Below are positions 45,371 to 55,348 of a stretch of DNA of 64,000 bases, piece after piece. This stretch comes from Lactococcus fujiensis JCM 16395 (GTDB lineage Bacteria; Bacillota; Bacilli; Lactobacillales; Streptococcaceae): positions 1 through 64,000 of the forward strand of contig NZ_JXJU01000001.1 of NCBI RefSeq assembly GCF_002441655.1, in the 5' to 3' direction. The notes beneath the pieces were generated by a model that did not search any database, had not been told where the DNA came from, and was given only the letters and a program-made list of their open reading frames with translations. The position numbers and the translations under genes were made by a program. Numbering within the stretch: position 1 is the stretch's first letter; each line of letters starts with the position of its first letter.

Positions 45371-45406
45371 TATCAGATAATATAATAATATCAGATAATA
45401 TAATAA
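45371..45406. repeat. Tandem 18-bp repeat in the butB leader
   Basis: TATCAGATAATATAATAA occurs twice without a gap and without a mismatch, just downstream of the promoter. Each copy contains a TATAAT-like stretch. Confidence 0.85.
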
Positions 45407-45414
45407 TTCGTAGC

Positions 45415-45438
45415 GATAAGATAAAAAATGATCTTATC
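45415..45438 (+). promoter_or_regulatory. Hairpin before the butB ribosome binding site
   Basis: GATAAGAT and ATCTTATC form an 8-bp perfect stem with an 8-base loop, shortly upstream of GAGGAG. Confidence 0.6.
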
Positions 45439-45459
45439 ACTTACATTGAGGAGAAAAAA

Positions 45460-46536
45460 ATGAGAGCAGCACGTTTTTATGACCGCGGAGATATTCGCAT
45501 TGATGAAATTGATGAACCAGTTGTAAGAGCCGGACAAGTTGGGATTGATGTGGCTTGGAATGGCATTTGCGGGACAGACCTTCATGAATTTTTGGATGGC
45601 CCAATTTTCTGTCCCTCTCATGAACATCCTAATGTTATTACAGGAGAGTTCCCCCCAGTAACACTAGGACATGAAATGTCTGGGATTGTTAATTTTGTAC
45701 CAAATGGTGTAGAAGGATTGAAAGTCGGAGATCACGTTGTAGTTGAACCTTATATTGTACCTGCTGGTGAACCGACAGGAGAAGGTTCACACTATAATCT
45801 TTCTGAAGGTTCAAATTTTATTGGTCTTGGTGGAAATGGCGGTGGTCTTGCAGAAAAAATCGCTGTTGATGCACGATGGGTTCATAAAATTCCAGACAGT
45901 ATTCCGCTTGATCAGGCTGCCTTAATTGAGCCATTGTCCGTTGCTTATCATGCCTATGAAGTTTCAGAAGCAGTAGAGGGAGATACCGCGCTAATTATTG
46001 GTGCAGGTCCAATTGGATTGTTGACAGCTGCTGTTCTTAAAGCTAAGGGCATTAAGGTAATTATTTCAGAGTCATCAGAAATGCGACGTCAAAAAGCAAA
46101 GGAAACAGGTGTTGCTGAACTTCTTTTGAATCCCATGGAAGATGACATTGTTTCCAAGGTACGGGAATTCTCTTCAGATGGAAAAGGTGCTGCTGTTGGA
46201 TTTGAATGTTCGTCAAATCAATTCGGATTTAATACCTTAGTGGATGCTGTCCGTCCAGCAGGGACAATTGTCGTCGTGGCAATTTGGGGGAAACTTGCAC
46301 AAGTAGACTTTGTAAAACTCACAATCAAAGAGTTGAAGATAAAAGGAACGATTGCATATTGTAATACACATCCGAAAACAATTGAGCTTGTTGCTTCAGG
46401 TAAAATTAATCTAGAACCACTTATAACAGGAAAAATCGGTTTGGACAATTTGTTAGATGAAGGATTTGATACGCTCATCAATCATAATGAAACAGCTGTT
46501 AAAATTTTGGTTTCGCCAACAGGAATTGGGCTATAA
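45460..46536 (+). CDS. butB: Zinc-dependent 2,3-butanediol dehydrogenase
   Basis: Medium-chain dehydrogenase of 358 residues interconverting acetoin/diacetyl and 2,3-butanediol with NAD(H). The catalytic zinc site is GICGTDLHEF (Cys38 region) and TLGHEMSGIV (His/Glu). The structural-zinc cysteine cluster of many members is absent or reduced, as in the BDH subgroup that carries the insert FLDGPIFCPSHEHPNVITGE. The cofactor fold is ALIIGAGPIGLLTAAVLKA near 178-196. Assignment to butB rests on resemblance to lactococcal enzymes. The cre-containing promoter suits a product made when sugar is limiting or pyruvate is in excess. Confidence 0.88.
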   Translation: MRAARFYDRGDIRIDEIDEPVVRAGQVGIDVAWNGICGTDLHEFLDGPIFCPSHEHPNVITGEFPPVTLGHEMSGIVNFVPNGVEGLKVGDHVVVEPYIVPAGEPTGEGSHYNLSEGSNFIGLGGNGGGLAEKIAVDARWVHKIPDSIPLDQAALIEPLSVAYHAYEVSEAVEGDTALIIGAGPIGLLTAAVLKAKGIKVIISESSEMRRQKAKETGVAELLLNPMEDDIVSKVREFSSDGKGAAVGFECSSNQFGFNTLVDAVRPAGTIVVVAIWGKLAQVDFVKLTIKELKIKGTIAYCNTHPKTIELVASGKINLEPLITGKIGLDNLLDEGFDTLINHNETAVKILVSPTGIGL

Positions 46537-46662
46537 AACAAAAAAAATCTAGTGTGTAACAGTTGCATTTTTTCGAAAATCACAATATTTTTTTCTCCCC
46601 TCAAAAAGTAAGTGAATGTAAGCGTAAAACCTTGTGAACTTTAACATTGTCAAAACTTTCAC

Positions 46663-48067
<1,405 letters not shown>

Positions 48068-48073
48068 TTGAAT

Positions 48074-48102
48074 GAAAAAAGTTCTCTACGGAGGGCTTTT
48101 TT
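48074..48102 (+). terminator. Terminator after eno
   Basis: AGTTCTC-TACG-GAGGGCT (with two G-T pairs) flanked by A and T runs. Confidence 0.78.
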
Positions 48103-48182
48103 ATTATCTAAAAAAGTGAAGTCATTTGATTTATGATATAATTAAAGCAAATTATCAGGTTAGAAAGAAATGACGAACTTAC

Positions 48183-49100
48183 ATGATAAAAAACTACGAA
48201 CTTTCTGAAGAAAAAAAATTAATCTCCACAGGTGAAATGAAAAATTTTACTTATGTCCTCAATCCAACACGTGAAGAAATTGGGAACGTCTCGGAATATT
48301 TTGATTTTCCTTTTGACTACTTGGGTGGCATCCTCGATGATTATGAAAATGCCCGCTTTGAAACCGATGAAAATGATAATAACCTTATTTTGCTCCAATA
48401 CCCTGCGCAATCAAACTATGATGAAATAGCAACATTTCCTTATTCACTTATTTGGACTAAAAATGAGTCTGTTGTATTAGCACTAAATCACGAAATTGAT
48501 AATACACCAATCTTTGGTAGAAATTATGATTTTAAAAGATATAAACATCAACTTATCTTTCAAATCATGTATCAAATGACTCATATTTTTCATGATTATC
48601 TCAAAGATTTCCGTATGAGACGACGCAAATTAGAAGTTGGAATTAAAAATTCAACAAAAAATGATCAAATAGTTGATTTAATTGCGATTCAAGCTAGCTT
48701 AATATATTTTGAAGATGCACTGAGCAATAACAGAGAAGTTCTGGTTAAATTCATCGATTATCTGCGTGAAGAAGATGAGGACGGTTTTGCTGATAAGATT
48801 TACGACATTTATGTAGAAATGGACCAAGCCTACACTGAAACAAAAATCCAATTAAAATTATTGGAAAATTTGAGAGATTTATTCTCAAATATTGTTTCTA
48901 ATAATTTGAATATCGTCATGAAAATTATGACCTCAGCAACTTTTGTATTAGGGATTCCTGCGGCGATATTTGGCTTTTATGGGATTAACGTACCAATTCC
49001 AGGGCAAACGCTCCACTGGATGGTATGGGGAATCCTATTATTCACATTAACAATCAGTGGGATCGTGGTCTGGTTATTGCGAAAAAAAGATATGATTTAA
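48183..49100 (+). CDS. corA: CorA-family magnesium/metal transporter with GIN motif
   Basis: A 305-residue CorA-type channel: a large cytosolic N-terminal domain, a long helix (RRRKLEVGIKNSTKN, IQASLIYFEDALSNNREVLVKF), then two C-terminal helices (about 250-272 and 280-299). The selectivity-loop signature is YGINVP rather than the usual YGMN. This variant is found in some Firmicutes CorA-like proteins and could alter ion preference. It has AGAAAG about 14 bases before the ATG, which is rather far. It ends at a strong terminator. Confidence 0.88.
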   Translation: MIKNYELSEEKKLISTGEMKNFTYVLNPTREEIGNVSEYFDFPFDYLGGILDDYENARFETDENDNNLILLQYPAQSNYDEIATFPYSLIWTKNESVVLALNHEIDNTPIFGRNYDFKRYKHQLIFQIMYQMTHIFHDYLKDFRMRRRKLEVGIKNSTKNDQIVDLIAIQASLIYFEDALSNNREVLVKFIDYLREEDEDGFADKIYDIYVEMDQAYTETKIQLKLLENLRDLFSNIVSNNLNIVMKIMTSATFVLGIPAAIFGFYGINVPIPGQTLHWMVWGILLFTLTISGIVVWLLRKKDMI

Positions 49101-49104
49101 AAAT

Positions 49105-49131
49105 AAAAAACAGCCATGGCTGTTTTTTTTT
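49105..49131 (+). terminator. Terminator after corA
   Basis: AAAACAGCCATGGCTGTTTT palindrome with a long T-run. Confidence 0.9.
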
Positions 49132-49307
49132 AACATTTTGTGAAAAATGTATCAGATTGTAACAGATAATAAAATAAATGAAACTGTACTAGTAAAGAAA
49201 GTGCTTTTATTCCAATATTTGGCTTGAATTAGCAAATCTGTATGATATAATTAATTCATAATCTGAAACAGAAGTTCAGAGATTGAAATCAAAGGAGATT
49301 TTCAAAC

Positions 49308-51671
49308 ATGAAAACTGAAGTAACATCAGACGTATTCGAACAGGCTTGGGACGGTTTTAAAGGTAATGATTGGCAAAATAAAGCAAGTATTTCACGCTTT
49401 GTTCAATCAAATTACACTCCATATGATGGAGACGAAAGCTTTCTCGAACACGCTACAGAACGCACACTAAAAGTTAAAAAAATCATTGAAGACACTAAAG
49501 CTTATTATGAGGAAGTAGGTTTCCCATTCGATACTGACGTTGTCACATCAATTGATAAAATTCCTGCGGGCTACATTGATCCAAATAATAAAGACCTTGA
49601 ATTAATTTATGGTATGCAGAATAAAGAATTGTTCCGCTTAAACTTTATGCCTAAAGGTGGACTTCGCGTTGCAGAAAAGATTCTAACAGAACATGGACTT
49701 AGTGTTGATTCACAATTGCATGATGTTCTCTCTCAAACAATGACTTCTGTAAATGATGGAATTTTCCGTGCTTATACATCAGCAATTCGTAAGGCTCGTC
49801 ACGCACATACTGTTACAGGCTTACCAGATGCATATTCACGTGGGCGTATTGTCGGTGTTTATTCTCGTCTTGCACTTTATGGTGCAGATTACTTGATGAA
49901 AGAAAAAGCACGTGAGTGGGATGCGATTACTGAAATCAATGACGAAAACATTCGACTCAAAGAAGAAATTAATATGCAATATGAAGCATTGCAGCAAGTT
50001 GTTAATTTTGGTAAATTATATGGTCTAGATGTTTCTCGCCCAGCGATGGATACAAAAGAAGCAATCCAATGGGTAAATATCGCTTATATGGCTGTATGTC
50101 GCGTTATTAATGGTGCGGCAACATCACTTGGACGTGTACCAATCGTTCTTGATATTTATGCTGAACGTGACCTTGCACGAGGCACATATACAGAAAAAGA
50201 ATTGCAAGAATTTGTTGATGATTTTGTTTTGAAACTTCGCACAATGAAATTTGCAAGAGCTGCTGCATATGATGAACTCTACTCTGGCGATCCAACCTTC
50301 ATTACAACTTCAATGGCTGGTATGGGGAATGACGGTCGTCACCGTGTTACAAAAATGGACTATCGTTTCCTTAATACGTTAGACACCATCGGAAATGCCC
50401 CAGAACCAAACTTGACCGTTTTGTGGTCATCTAAATTACCATATTCATTCAAACGATATGCAATGTCGATGTCACACAAACACTCTTCTATTCAATATGA
50501 AGGTGTTGATACAATGGCCAAAGATGGATATGGTGAAATGTCTTGTATCTCTTGTTGTGTTTCGCCATTGGATCCAGAATCTGAAGATGCACGTCACAAC
50601 CTCCAATACTTTGGTGCTCGTGTTAACGTCCTTAAAGCCATGTTGACTGGTTTGAATGGTGGATACGATGATGTTCATAAAGATTACAAAGTTTTCGATA
50701 TCGAACCTGTTTCCGAAGAAGTGCTTGAATATGACAAAGTAATGGCCAACTTTGATAAATCGCTTGATTGGTTGACTGATACATATGTAGATGCAATGAA
50801 TATTATTCACTACATGACAGATAAATACAATTATGAAGCTGTTCAAATGGCCTTCTTACCAACAAAAGTTCGTGCAAATATGGGATTTGGTATTTGTGGT
50901 TTTGCAAATACAGTTGACTCTTTATCAGCGATTAAATATGCTAAAGTTAAAACATTACGTGACGAGAATGGCTATATTTATGACTATGAGGTTGAAGGAG
51001 ACTTCCCACGTTATGGCGAAGATGATGACCGTGTAGATGATATTGCTAAACTTGTAATGAAAATGTATCATGAAAAATTGGCATCACACAAACTTTATAA
51101 GAATGCTGAAGCAACTGTATCTCTATTGACGATTACATCAAACGTTGCTTACTCTAAACAAACTGGTAACTCACCTGTTCATAAAGGTGTATTCTTGAAT
51201 GAGGATGGTACAGTTAATAAATCTAAACTTGAATTCTTCTCACCTGGTGCTAATCCATCAAACAAAGCAAAAGGTGGATGGCTACAAAATCTTCGCTCAC
51301 TTGCTAAACTTGAATTTAAAGATGCAAATGATGGAATCTCATTGACAACCCAAGTTTCTCCTCGTGCCCTTGGAAAGACGAAAGATGAACAAGTTGAAAA
51401 TCTAGTTCAAATCCTTGATGGCTACTTCACACCGGGTGCATTAATTGCAGGAACAGATTTTGCTGGTCAACACGTTAACTTGAATGTGATGGACCTCAAG
51501 GATGTTTATGCTAAAATTATGGCTGGAGAAGATGTTATCGTACGTATTTCAGGATATTGTGTTAATACAAAATATTTGACTCCTGAGCAAAAACAAGAGT
51601 TGACTGAACGTGTATTCCACGAAGTTCTTTCAAATGATGATGACGAAGTTATGCACACAACAAATATTTAA
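49308..51671 (+). CDS. pflB: Pyruvate formate-lyase (formate acetyltransferase)
   Basis: Glycyl-radical enzyme splitting pyruvate into acetyl-CoA and formate in anaerobic mixed-acid fermentation. The 787-residue protein has the adjacent active-site cysteines in [13 protein letters not shown] near residue 410 and the radical Gly in [17 protein letters not shown] near the C-terminus. The Ala usually following the Gly-Tyr (GYAVN) is Cys here (GYCVN). AAAGGAG precedes the ATG. No activating-enzyme gene is adjacent, which is usual for lactococci. Confidence 0.98.
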   Translation: MKTEVTSDVFEQAWDGFKGNDWQNKASISRFVQSNYTPYDGDESFLEHATERTLKVKKIIEDTKAYYEEVGFPFDTDVVTSIDKIPAGYIDPNNKDLELIYGMQNKELFRLNFMPKGGLRVAEKILTEHGLSVDSQLHDVLSQTMTSVNDGIFRAYTSAIRKARHAHTVTGLPDAYSRGRIVGVYSRLALYGADYLMKEKAREWDAITEINDENIRLKEEINMQYEALQQVVNFGKLYGLDVSRPAMDTKEAIQWVNIAYMAVCRVINGAATSLGRVPIVLDIYAERDLARGTYTEKELQEFVDDFVLKLRTMKFARAAAYDELYSGDPTFITTSMAGMGNDGRHRVTKMDYRFLNTLDTIGNAPEPNLTVLWSSKLPYSFKRYAMSMSHKHSSIQYEGVDTMAKDGYGEMSCISCCVSPLDPESEDARHNLQYFGARVNVLKAMLTGLNGGYDDVHKDYKVFDIEPVSEEVLEYDKVMANFDKSLDWLTDTYVDAMNIIHYMTDKYNYEAVQMAFLPTKVRANMGFGICGFANTVDSLSAIKYAKVKTLRDENGYIYDYEVEGDFPRYGEDDDRVDDIAKLVMKMYHEKLASHKLYKNAEATVSLLTITSNVAYSKQTGNSPVHKGVFLNEDGTVNKSKLEFFSPGANPSNKAKGGWLQNLRSLAKLEFKDANDGISLTTQVSPRALGKTKDEQVENLVQILDGYFTPGALIAGTDFAGQHVNLNVMDLKDVYAKIMAGEDVIVRISGYCVNTKYLTPEQKQELTERVFHEVLSNDDDEVMHTTNI

Positions 51672-51704
51672 GCTTAAAAACTTTTTTGTAAATTATTTTC
51701 TTTA

Positions 51705-51727
51705 AAAAGCCCCTAGGGGCTTTTTTA
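51705..51727 (+). terminator. Terminator after pflB
   Basis: AAAAGCCCCTAGGGGCTTTT palindrome with a T-run. Confidence 0.92.
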
Positions 51728-51791
51728 ACTACTGTTAATAGAGATGCTACTAAGATTTTTAATTTTATGAGTCTCTAAAAATGATAAAATT

Positions 51792-51806
51792 TGGTATAAT
51801 AAAGTC
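51792..51806 (+). promoter_or_regulatory. Promoter giving a leaderless coaE transcript
   Basis: TGGTATAAT (51792-51800), then AAAGTC and the ATG at 51807. No ribosome binding site fits. Confidence 0.75.
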
Positions 51807-52403
51807 ATGAAAAAAGTAATCGGATTGACAGGTGGAATTGCGAGTGGAAAATCAACGATTGTTGATTTTTTGATTTCTAAAGGTTATGCAGTCATTGATG
51901 CAGACAAGGTTGTTCATGAGCTTCAACAGCCTGGTGGAAAACTGAATGAAATGATTCGTCGCGAATTTGGTTCAGATTATTTTGATGGGCAAGGCAGATT
52001 GCTCCGGAAAAAATTGGGGCAACTGGTTTTTTCAGATGAGGCTTCAAGGCAAAAACTAGGTAGCCTTCAGAATGGAGTAATACGTGAGGAACTTTATTTA
52101 CGTAAAGCACATGAAATTGATCAATTACCTGAAAATGGGGTTTTGTTTATGGATATTCCACTGCTGATTGAACAAGACTATGATGGATTTGACGAGGTAT
52201 GGCTGATTGCTGTATCACCAGATGAACAAATCCACCGCATTGTCGAACGAGATCATTTGACAGTCCAAGAGGCAAAAGACAGAATAAATGCTCAAATGCC
52301 GTTTGAGCAAAAGAAGAAAAAAGCTACGCATGTGATTGACAGTTCTGGAACGATTCAAGAGACACAAGAATTTGTAGAAAAACTATTAGCATTACTATAC
52401 TAA
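51807..52403 (+). CDS. coaE: Dephospho-CoA kinase
   Basis: Last step of coenzyme A synthesis: phosphorylates the 3' hydroxyl of dephospho-CoA. The 198-residue protein has the P-loop IGLTGGIASGKSTIVDFL at residues 4-21, DADKVVHELQQPGG near 32-45, DIPLLIE and the lid R in HRIVERDHLT. The ATG lies six bases after a -10 box, so the mRNA is probably leaderless. It is followed 23 bases later by the PmrA-like exporter's binding site, so the two are likely one transcript. Confidence 0.96.
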   Translation: MKKVIGLTGGIASGKSTIVDFLISKGYAVIDADKVVHELQQPGGKLNEMIRREFGSDYFDGQGRLLRKKLGQLVFSDEASRQKLGSLQNGVIREELYLRKAHEIDQLPENGVLFMDIPLLIEQDYDGFDEVWLIAVSPDEQIHRIVERDHLTVQEAKDRINAQMPFEQKKKKATHVIDSSGTIQETQEFVEKLLALLY

Positions 52404-52426
52404 ACTACTTTAGAAGAGGAAAGAAA

Positions 52427-53665
52427 ACGAAAACGCAGAAAATAAATAAAGTCAATTGGCAAACGAATCTGTGGATAACGTGGATTGGTTGTTTTATTGT
52501 GGGTGCATCATTCTCACTTGTCATGCCTTTTTTACCACTTTATATTCAGAATTTAGGAATCCAAGGGTCTGCGGTGACGCTGTACTCAGGAATTGCATTT
52601 GCTTCGACAGCACTTGCCTCGGGGATAATTGCACCCTTTTGGGGGAGATTAGCTGACGAATATGGTCGAAAACCAATGATGGTACGCGCCGCATTTGTCA
52701 TGTCATTAACGATGGGGTTCATCGCAATTTCACCTATGTTTGGTAAAGCAGGGGTTTTTTGGTTAATCAGCTTACGACTCCTGATGGGGTTCTTTTCTGG
52801 ATTTATTCCAAATGCGACGGCTATGATTGCATCTCAAGCCCCCAAAGATAAATCGGGTTATGCGCTAGGTCTATTATCGACAGCAATGGTTACGGGGACT
52901 TTGATTGGTCCTTCTATAGGCGGACTCATGGCCCAATGGTTTGGCATGAGTAACGTTTTTATCATTGTAGGTATCCTCTTATTTTTAGCTACGATATTAA
53001 CGGTATTATTTGTTCATGAAAACTTTGAACCAATTCCCAAAAAAGAGATGTTATCAACGAAAGAGGTCTTTAGCAAAGTCTCAAATAAACATATTTTAGT
53101 TGGTCTATTAGTCACTTGTTTTATTCTTCAAATCACATCTCAATCGATTGAACCTTTTGTTACTTTGTATATCAAGACTTTATCCGGCTCAACCAGCAAT
53201 TTAATGTTTATCTCTGGTTTGATCGTATCTGCTGTGGGATTGTCAGCCATGCTCTCGTCATCAACGCTAGGTAAAATTGGAGATAAATATGGTTCGCATC
53301 GACTTATATTAGTTGGGCTCCTTTTTAGTCTTGCCATGTATTTACCAATGGCCTTTGTTCAAACGCCCTTGCAGCTCGGTATTCTACGATTCTTTTTGGG
53401 ATTTGGAACGGGCGCATTAATGCCTTCGGTCAATTCCCTTTTAGCAAAAATTACCCCCAAAGAAGGTGTTTCCAGAATTTTTGCTTACAGTCAGATGTTT
53501 TCAAATTTTGGAGTTGTTGTCGGTCCTTTATTAGGATCAGCAGTTGCAGGAATTGTATCTTATCGAATGGCAATCGTCGTTACAAGCTTGTTTGTTATTA
53601 TTAATTTTATTTGGTCTTTAATTAATTTCAAGCCATTTTTACATCAACGGAGTATAGTAGGATGA
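52427..53665 (+). CDS. PmrA-like MFS drug exporter with a non-canonical start
   Basis: A 12-helix MFS exporter with the motif A block [17 protein letters not shown] and motif C-like [13 protein letters not shown], related to PmrA/MdtG multidrug transporters. The first canonical start in frame is GTG 52499, but this would cut helix 1 in half ([20 protein letters not shown] begins upstream). The frame is open further back, and AGAGGA (52415-52420) sits six bases before an ACG at 52427 that would give [10 protein letters not shown] as the N-terminus. I infer either an ACG start or a start-loss mutation of an original ATG. Its stop overlaps rpmG (ATGA). Confidence 0.8.
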   Translation, partial: TKTQKINKVNWQTNLWITWIGCFIVGASFSLVMPFLPLYIQNLGIQGSAVTLYSGIAFASTALASGIIAPFWGRLADEYGRKPMMVRAAFVMSLTMGFIAISPMFGKAGVFWLISLRLLMGFFSGFIPNATAMIASQAPKDKSGYALGLLSTAMVTGTLIGPSIGGLMAQWFGMSNVFIIVGILLFLATILTVLFVHENFEPIPKKEMLSTKEVFSKVSNKHILVGLLVTCFILQITSQSIEPFVTLYIKTLSGSTSNLMFISGLIVSAVGLSAMLSSSTLGKIGDKYGSHRLILVGLLFSLAMYLPMAFVQTPLQLGILRFFLGFGTGALMPSVNSLLAKITPKEGVSRIFAYSQMFSNFGVVVGPLLGSAVAGIVSYRMAIVVTSLFVIINFIWSLINFKPFLHQRSIVG

Positions 53666-53808
53666 GAATAAAGATTACACTACGCTGTACCTCATGTGGA
53701 AGCAAGAATTATATCAGTAGTAAAAATAAAGCCAGTCATCCGGAAAAAGTGGAGACGATGAAATTCTGTCCTAAGGAACGAATGGTTACCCTTCATAAAG
53801 AAGAATAG
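53662..53808 (+). CDS. rpmG: Ribosomal protein L33
   Basis: A 48-residue large-subunit protein: [20 protein letters not shown], then [20 protein letters not shown]. The CxxC knuckle (CTSC) and the later single Cys identify the zinc-binding L33 type rather than the Cys-free version that replaces it under zinc starvation. It overlaps the exporter's stop by ATGA. secE, often next to rpmG, is not here, so this may be one of several L33 copies. A terminator follows. Confidence 0.93.
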   Translation: MRIKITLRCTSCGSKNYISSKNKASHPEKVETMKFCPKERMVTLHKEE

Positions 53809-53810
53809 TG

Positions 53811-53841
53811 AAAAAGATGAGAGATCATCTTTTCTTTTTTA
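53811..53841 (+). terminator. Terminator after rpmG
   Basis: AAAAGATGA and TCATCTTTT pair around a 4-base loop, with CTTTTTT after. Confidence 0.85.
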
Positions 53842-53939
53842 CAAGAGAACATCAAAATGCGCAAAAAAATACACAAAAAATGGTATAATGAAAAATAATT
53901 AATCTTTATTAAAGAAAAAAATATGAATTTGAGAGAAAA

Positions 53940-55166
53940 ATGAAAGACGGACTAAAAAAAGCGAACTTTTTAAATTATTCCATTTTGATTCCTTATCTCC
54001 TTTTATCTGGAATTGGAATAATCATGGTCTTTTCCACGACCGTACCCTATCAACTTTTGAACGGTAGATCGCCTTATAGTCAAGTAATCAGTCAGGCAGC
54101 CTTTATGCTTTTAAGTTTTGCTGCGATAGGGTTTATCTTCAGATTAAAATTAAGAGCATTGAAAAGTCAAAAAATGCTTTTTGTGATTATGATTGTTATA
54201 ATAATGGCGATGCTGGCAGCTCGTTTCTTCTTTAGATCACTGAACGGAGCGCATGGATGGATTATTATTCCAGGAGTTGGGACGATTCAACCCGTTGAGG
54301 TAGCAAAAGTATTTATCGTATGGTATCTCGCATCAGTATTTTCTGAAAAGCAAGATGAAATAGAGAAAAATGATATCGCTGAAGTGTTCAAAGGTAAAAC
54401 TTTTACACAAAAACTAATTGGTGGTTGGCGCCTCCCTATTTTGTCACTAATTATCATCGAATTAATCATGCCAGACTTAGGAAATACGATTATCATGATT
54501 GGACTTGTAGCAGTAATGGTTGGTGCAAGTGGAATATCATGGCGTTGGTTTAGTGGGTATGGGAAAATGTTTATCATAGCTATGCTAGCCTTCTTTGGCT
54601 TATTGTTTGCTACAGGAGGAAACCTTATTCCTGGGTCCTATGTCAACGCGCGTTTTAGAGCTTTTGTTAACCCTTTTCAAGATGTTGCCACCTCAGGTCA
54701 CCAATTGGCCAATTCTTATTATGCAATCGTAAATGGGGGGTGGTTAGGTCGAGGACTAGGAAATTCCATCCAAAAAAACGGCTTTCTACCTGAAGCACCG
54801 ACTGACTTTGTATTTCCCATTATTGTAGAAGAACTTGGAATCATTGGTGGTGTTATCGTCTTAGGAATTCTTTTTTTCCTGATTAGTCGGATATTAATTG
54901 TCGGAATTAAAGCGAAAAGCTCATTTAATAGCTTGATGTCGATTGGGATTGCTGCCTTGTTACTTATTCAGGTGTTAGTGAATGTAGGAGGGGCCATTGG
55001 TGTAATTCCAGAAACGGGGGTAACTTTCCCATTCATTTCACAAGGCGGTTCGTCTTTCCTTGTTTTGTCACTCGGTATTGCCTTTGTTTTAAATATTTCA
55101 GCCGATGAGAAACGACGGGAAATTAGTGAACTTTCGAGTAAATATTTTTATGGAACTGAAAAATGA
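53940..55166 (+). CDS. ftsW: FtsW, septal peptidoglycan glycosyltransferase
   Basis: A 408-residue SEDS-family polytopic membrane enzyme that polymerises lipid II at the septum. It has about 10 helices with the family blocks GIIMVFSTT, GAHGWIIIPGVGTIQPVEVAK, MPDLGNTIIM, NGGWLGRGLGNSIQKNGFLPE and the C-terminal FPFISQGGSSF. The extended -10 box TGGTATAAT is at 53881-53889. I prefer FtsW to RodA because of its place before pyc; in streptococci ftsW precedes ppc, another anaplerotic gene. A hairpin follows at about 55168-55200. Confidence 0.88.
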   Translation: MKDGLKKANFLNYSILIPYLLLSGIGIIMVFSTTVPYQLLNGRSPYSQVISQAAFMLLSFAAIGFIFRLKLRALKSQKMLFVIMIVIIMAMLAARFFFRSLNGAHGWIIIPGVGTIQPVEVAKVFIVWYLASVFSEKQDEIEKNDIAEVFKGKTFTQKLIGGWRLPILSLIIIELIMPDLGNTIIMIGLVAVMVGASGISWRWFSGYGKMFIIAMLAFFGLLFATGGNLIPGSYVNARFRAFVNPFQDVATSGHQLANSYYAIVNGGWLGRGLGNSIQKNGFLPEAPTDFVFPIIVEELGIIGGVIVLGILFFLISRILIVGIKAKSSFNSLMSIGIAALLLIQVLVNVGGAIGVIPETGVTFPFISQGGSSFLVLSLGIAFVLNISADEKRREISELSSKYFYGTEK

Positions 55167-55348
55167 TGGATAGAATCTCTGCTTAGGCAGGGTTTCTATT
55201 CTATCTTTTGAATATTTAGAATTTATTACCCAGTCAGTGAATTTTTTTGGTATAAGTGGTAAGATAGTTAGTATTAATTGTTTTTTATTGATATGTATGT
55301 GACACATTTTGAGATATAGAATTCATTCCAATTAAAAGGAGATCCTTA

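Noticed and set aside
46615-46632. TGTAAGCGTAAAAC before eno as a cre site.
   Set aside because: Half of the consensus is met, but the right half (NTNNCA) fails. Left as a half site only.
49132-49160. TTGTGAAAAATGTATCA before pflB as a Rex box.
   Set aside because: Only the left half matches TTGTGA; the right half lacks TCACAA.
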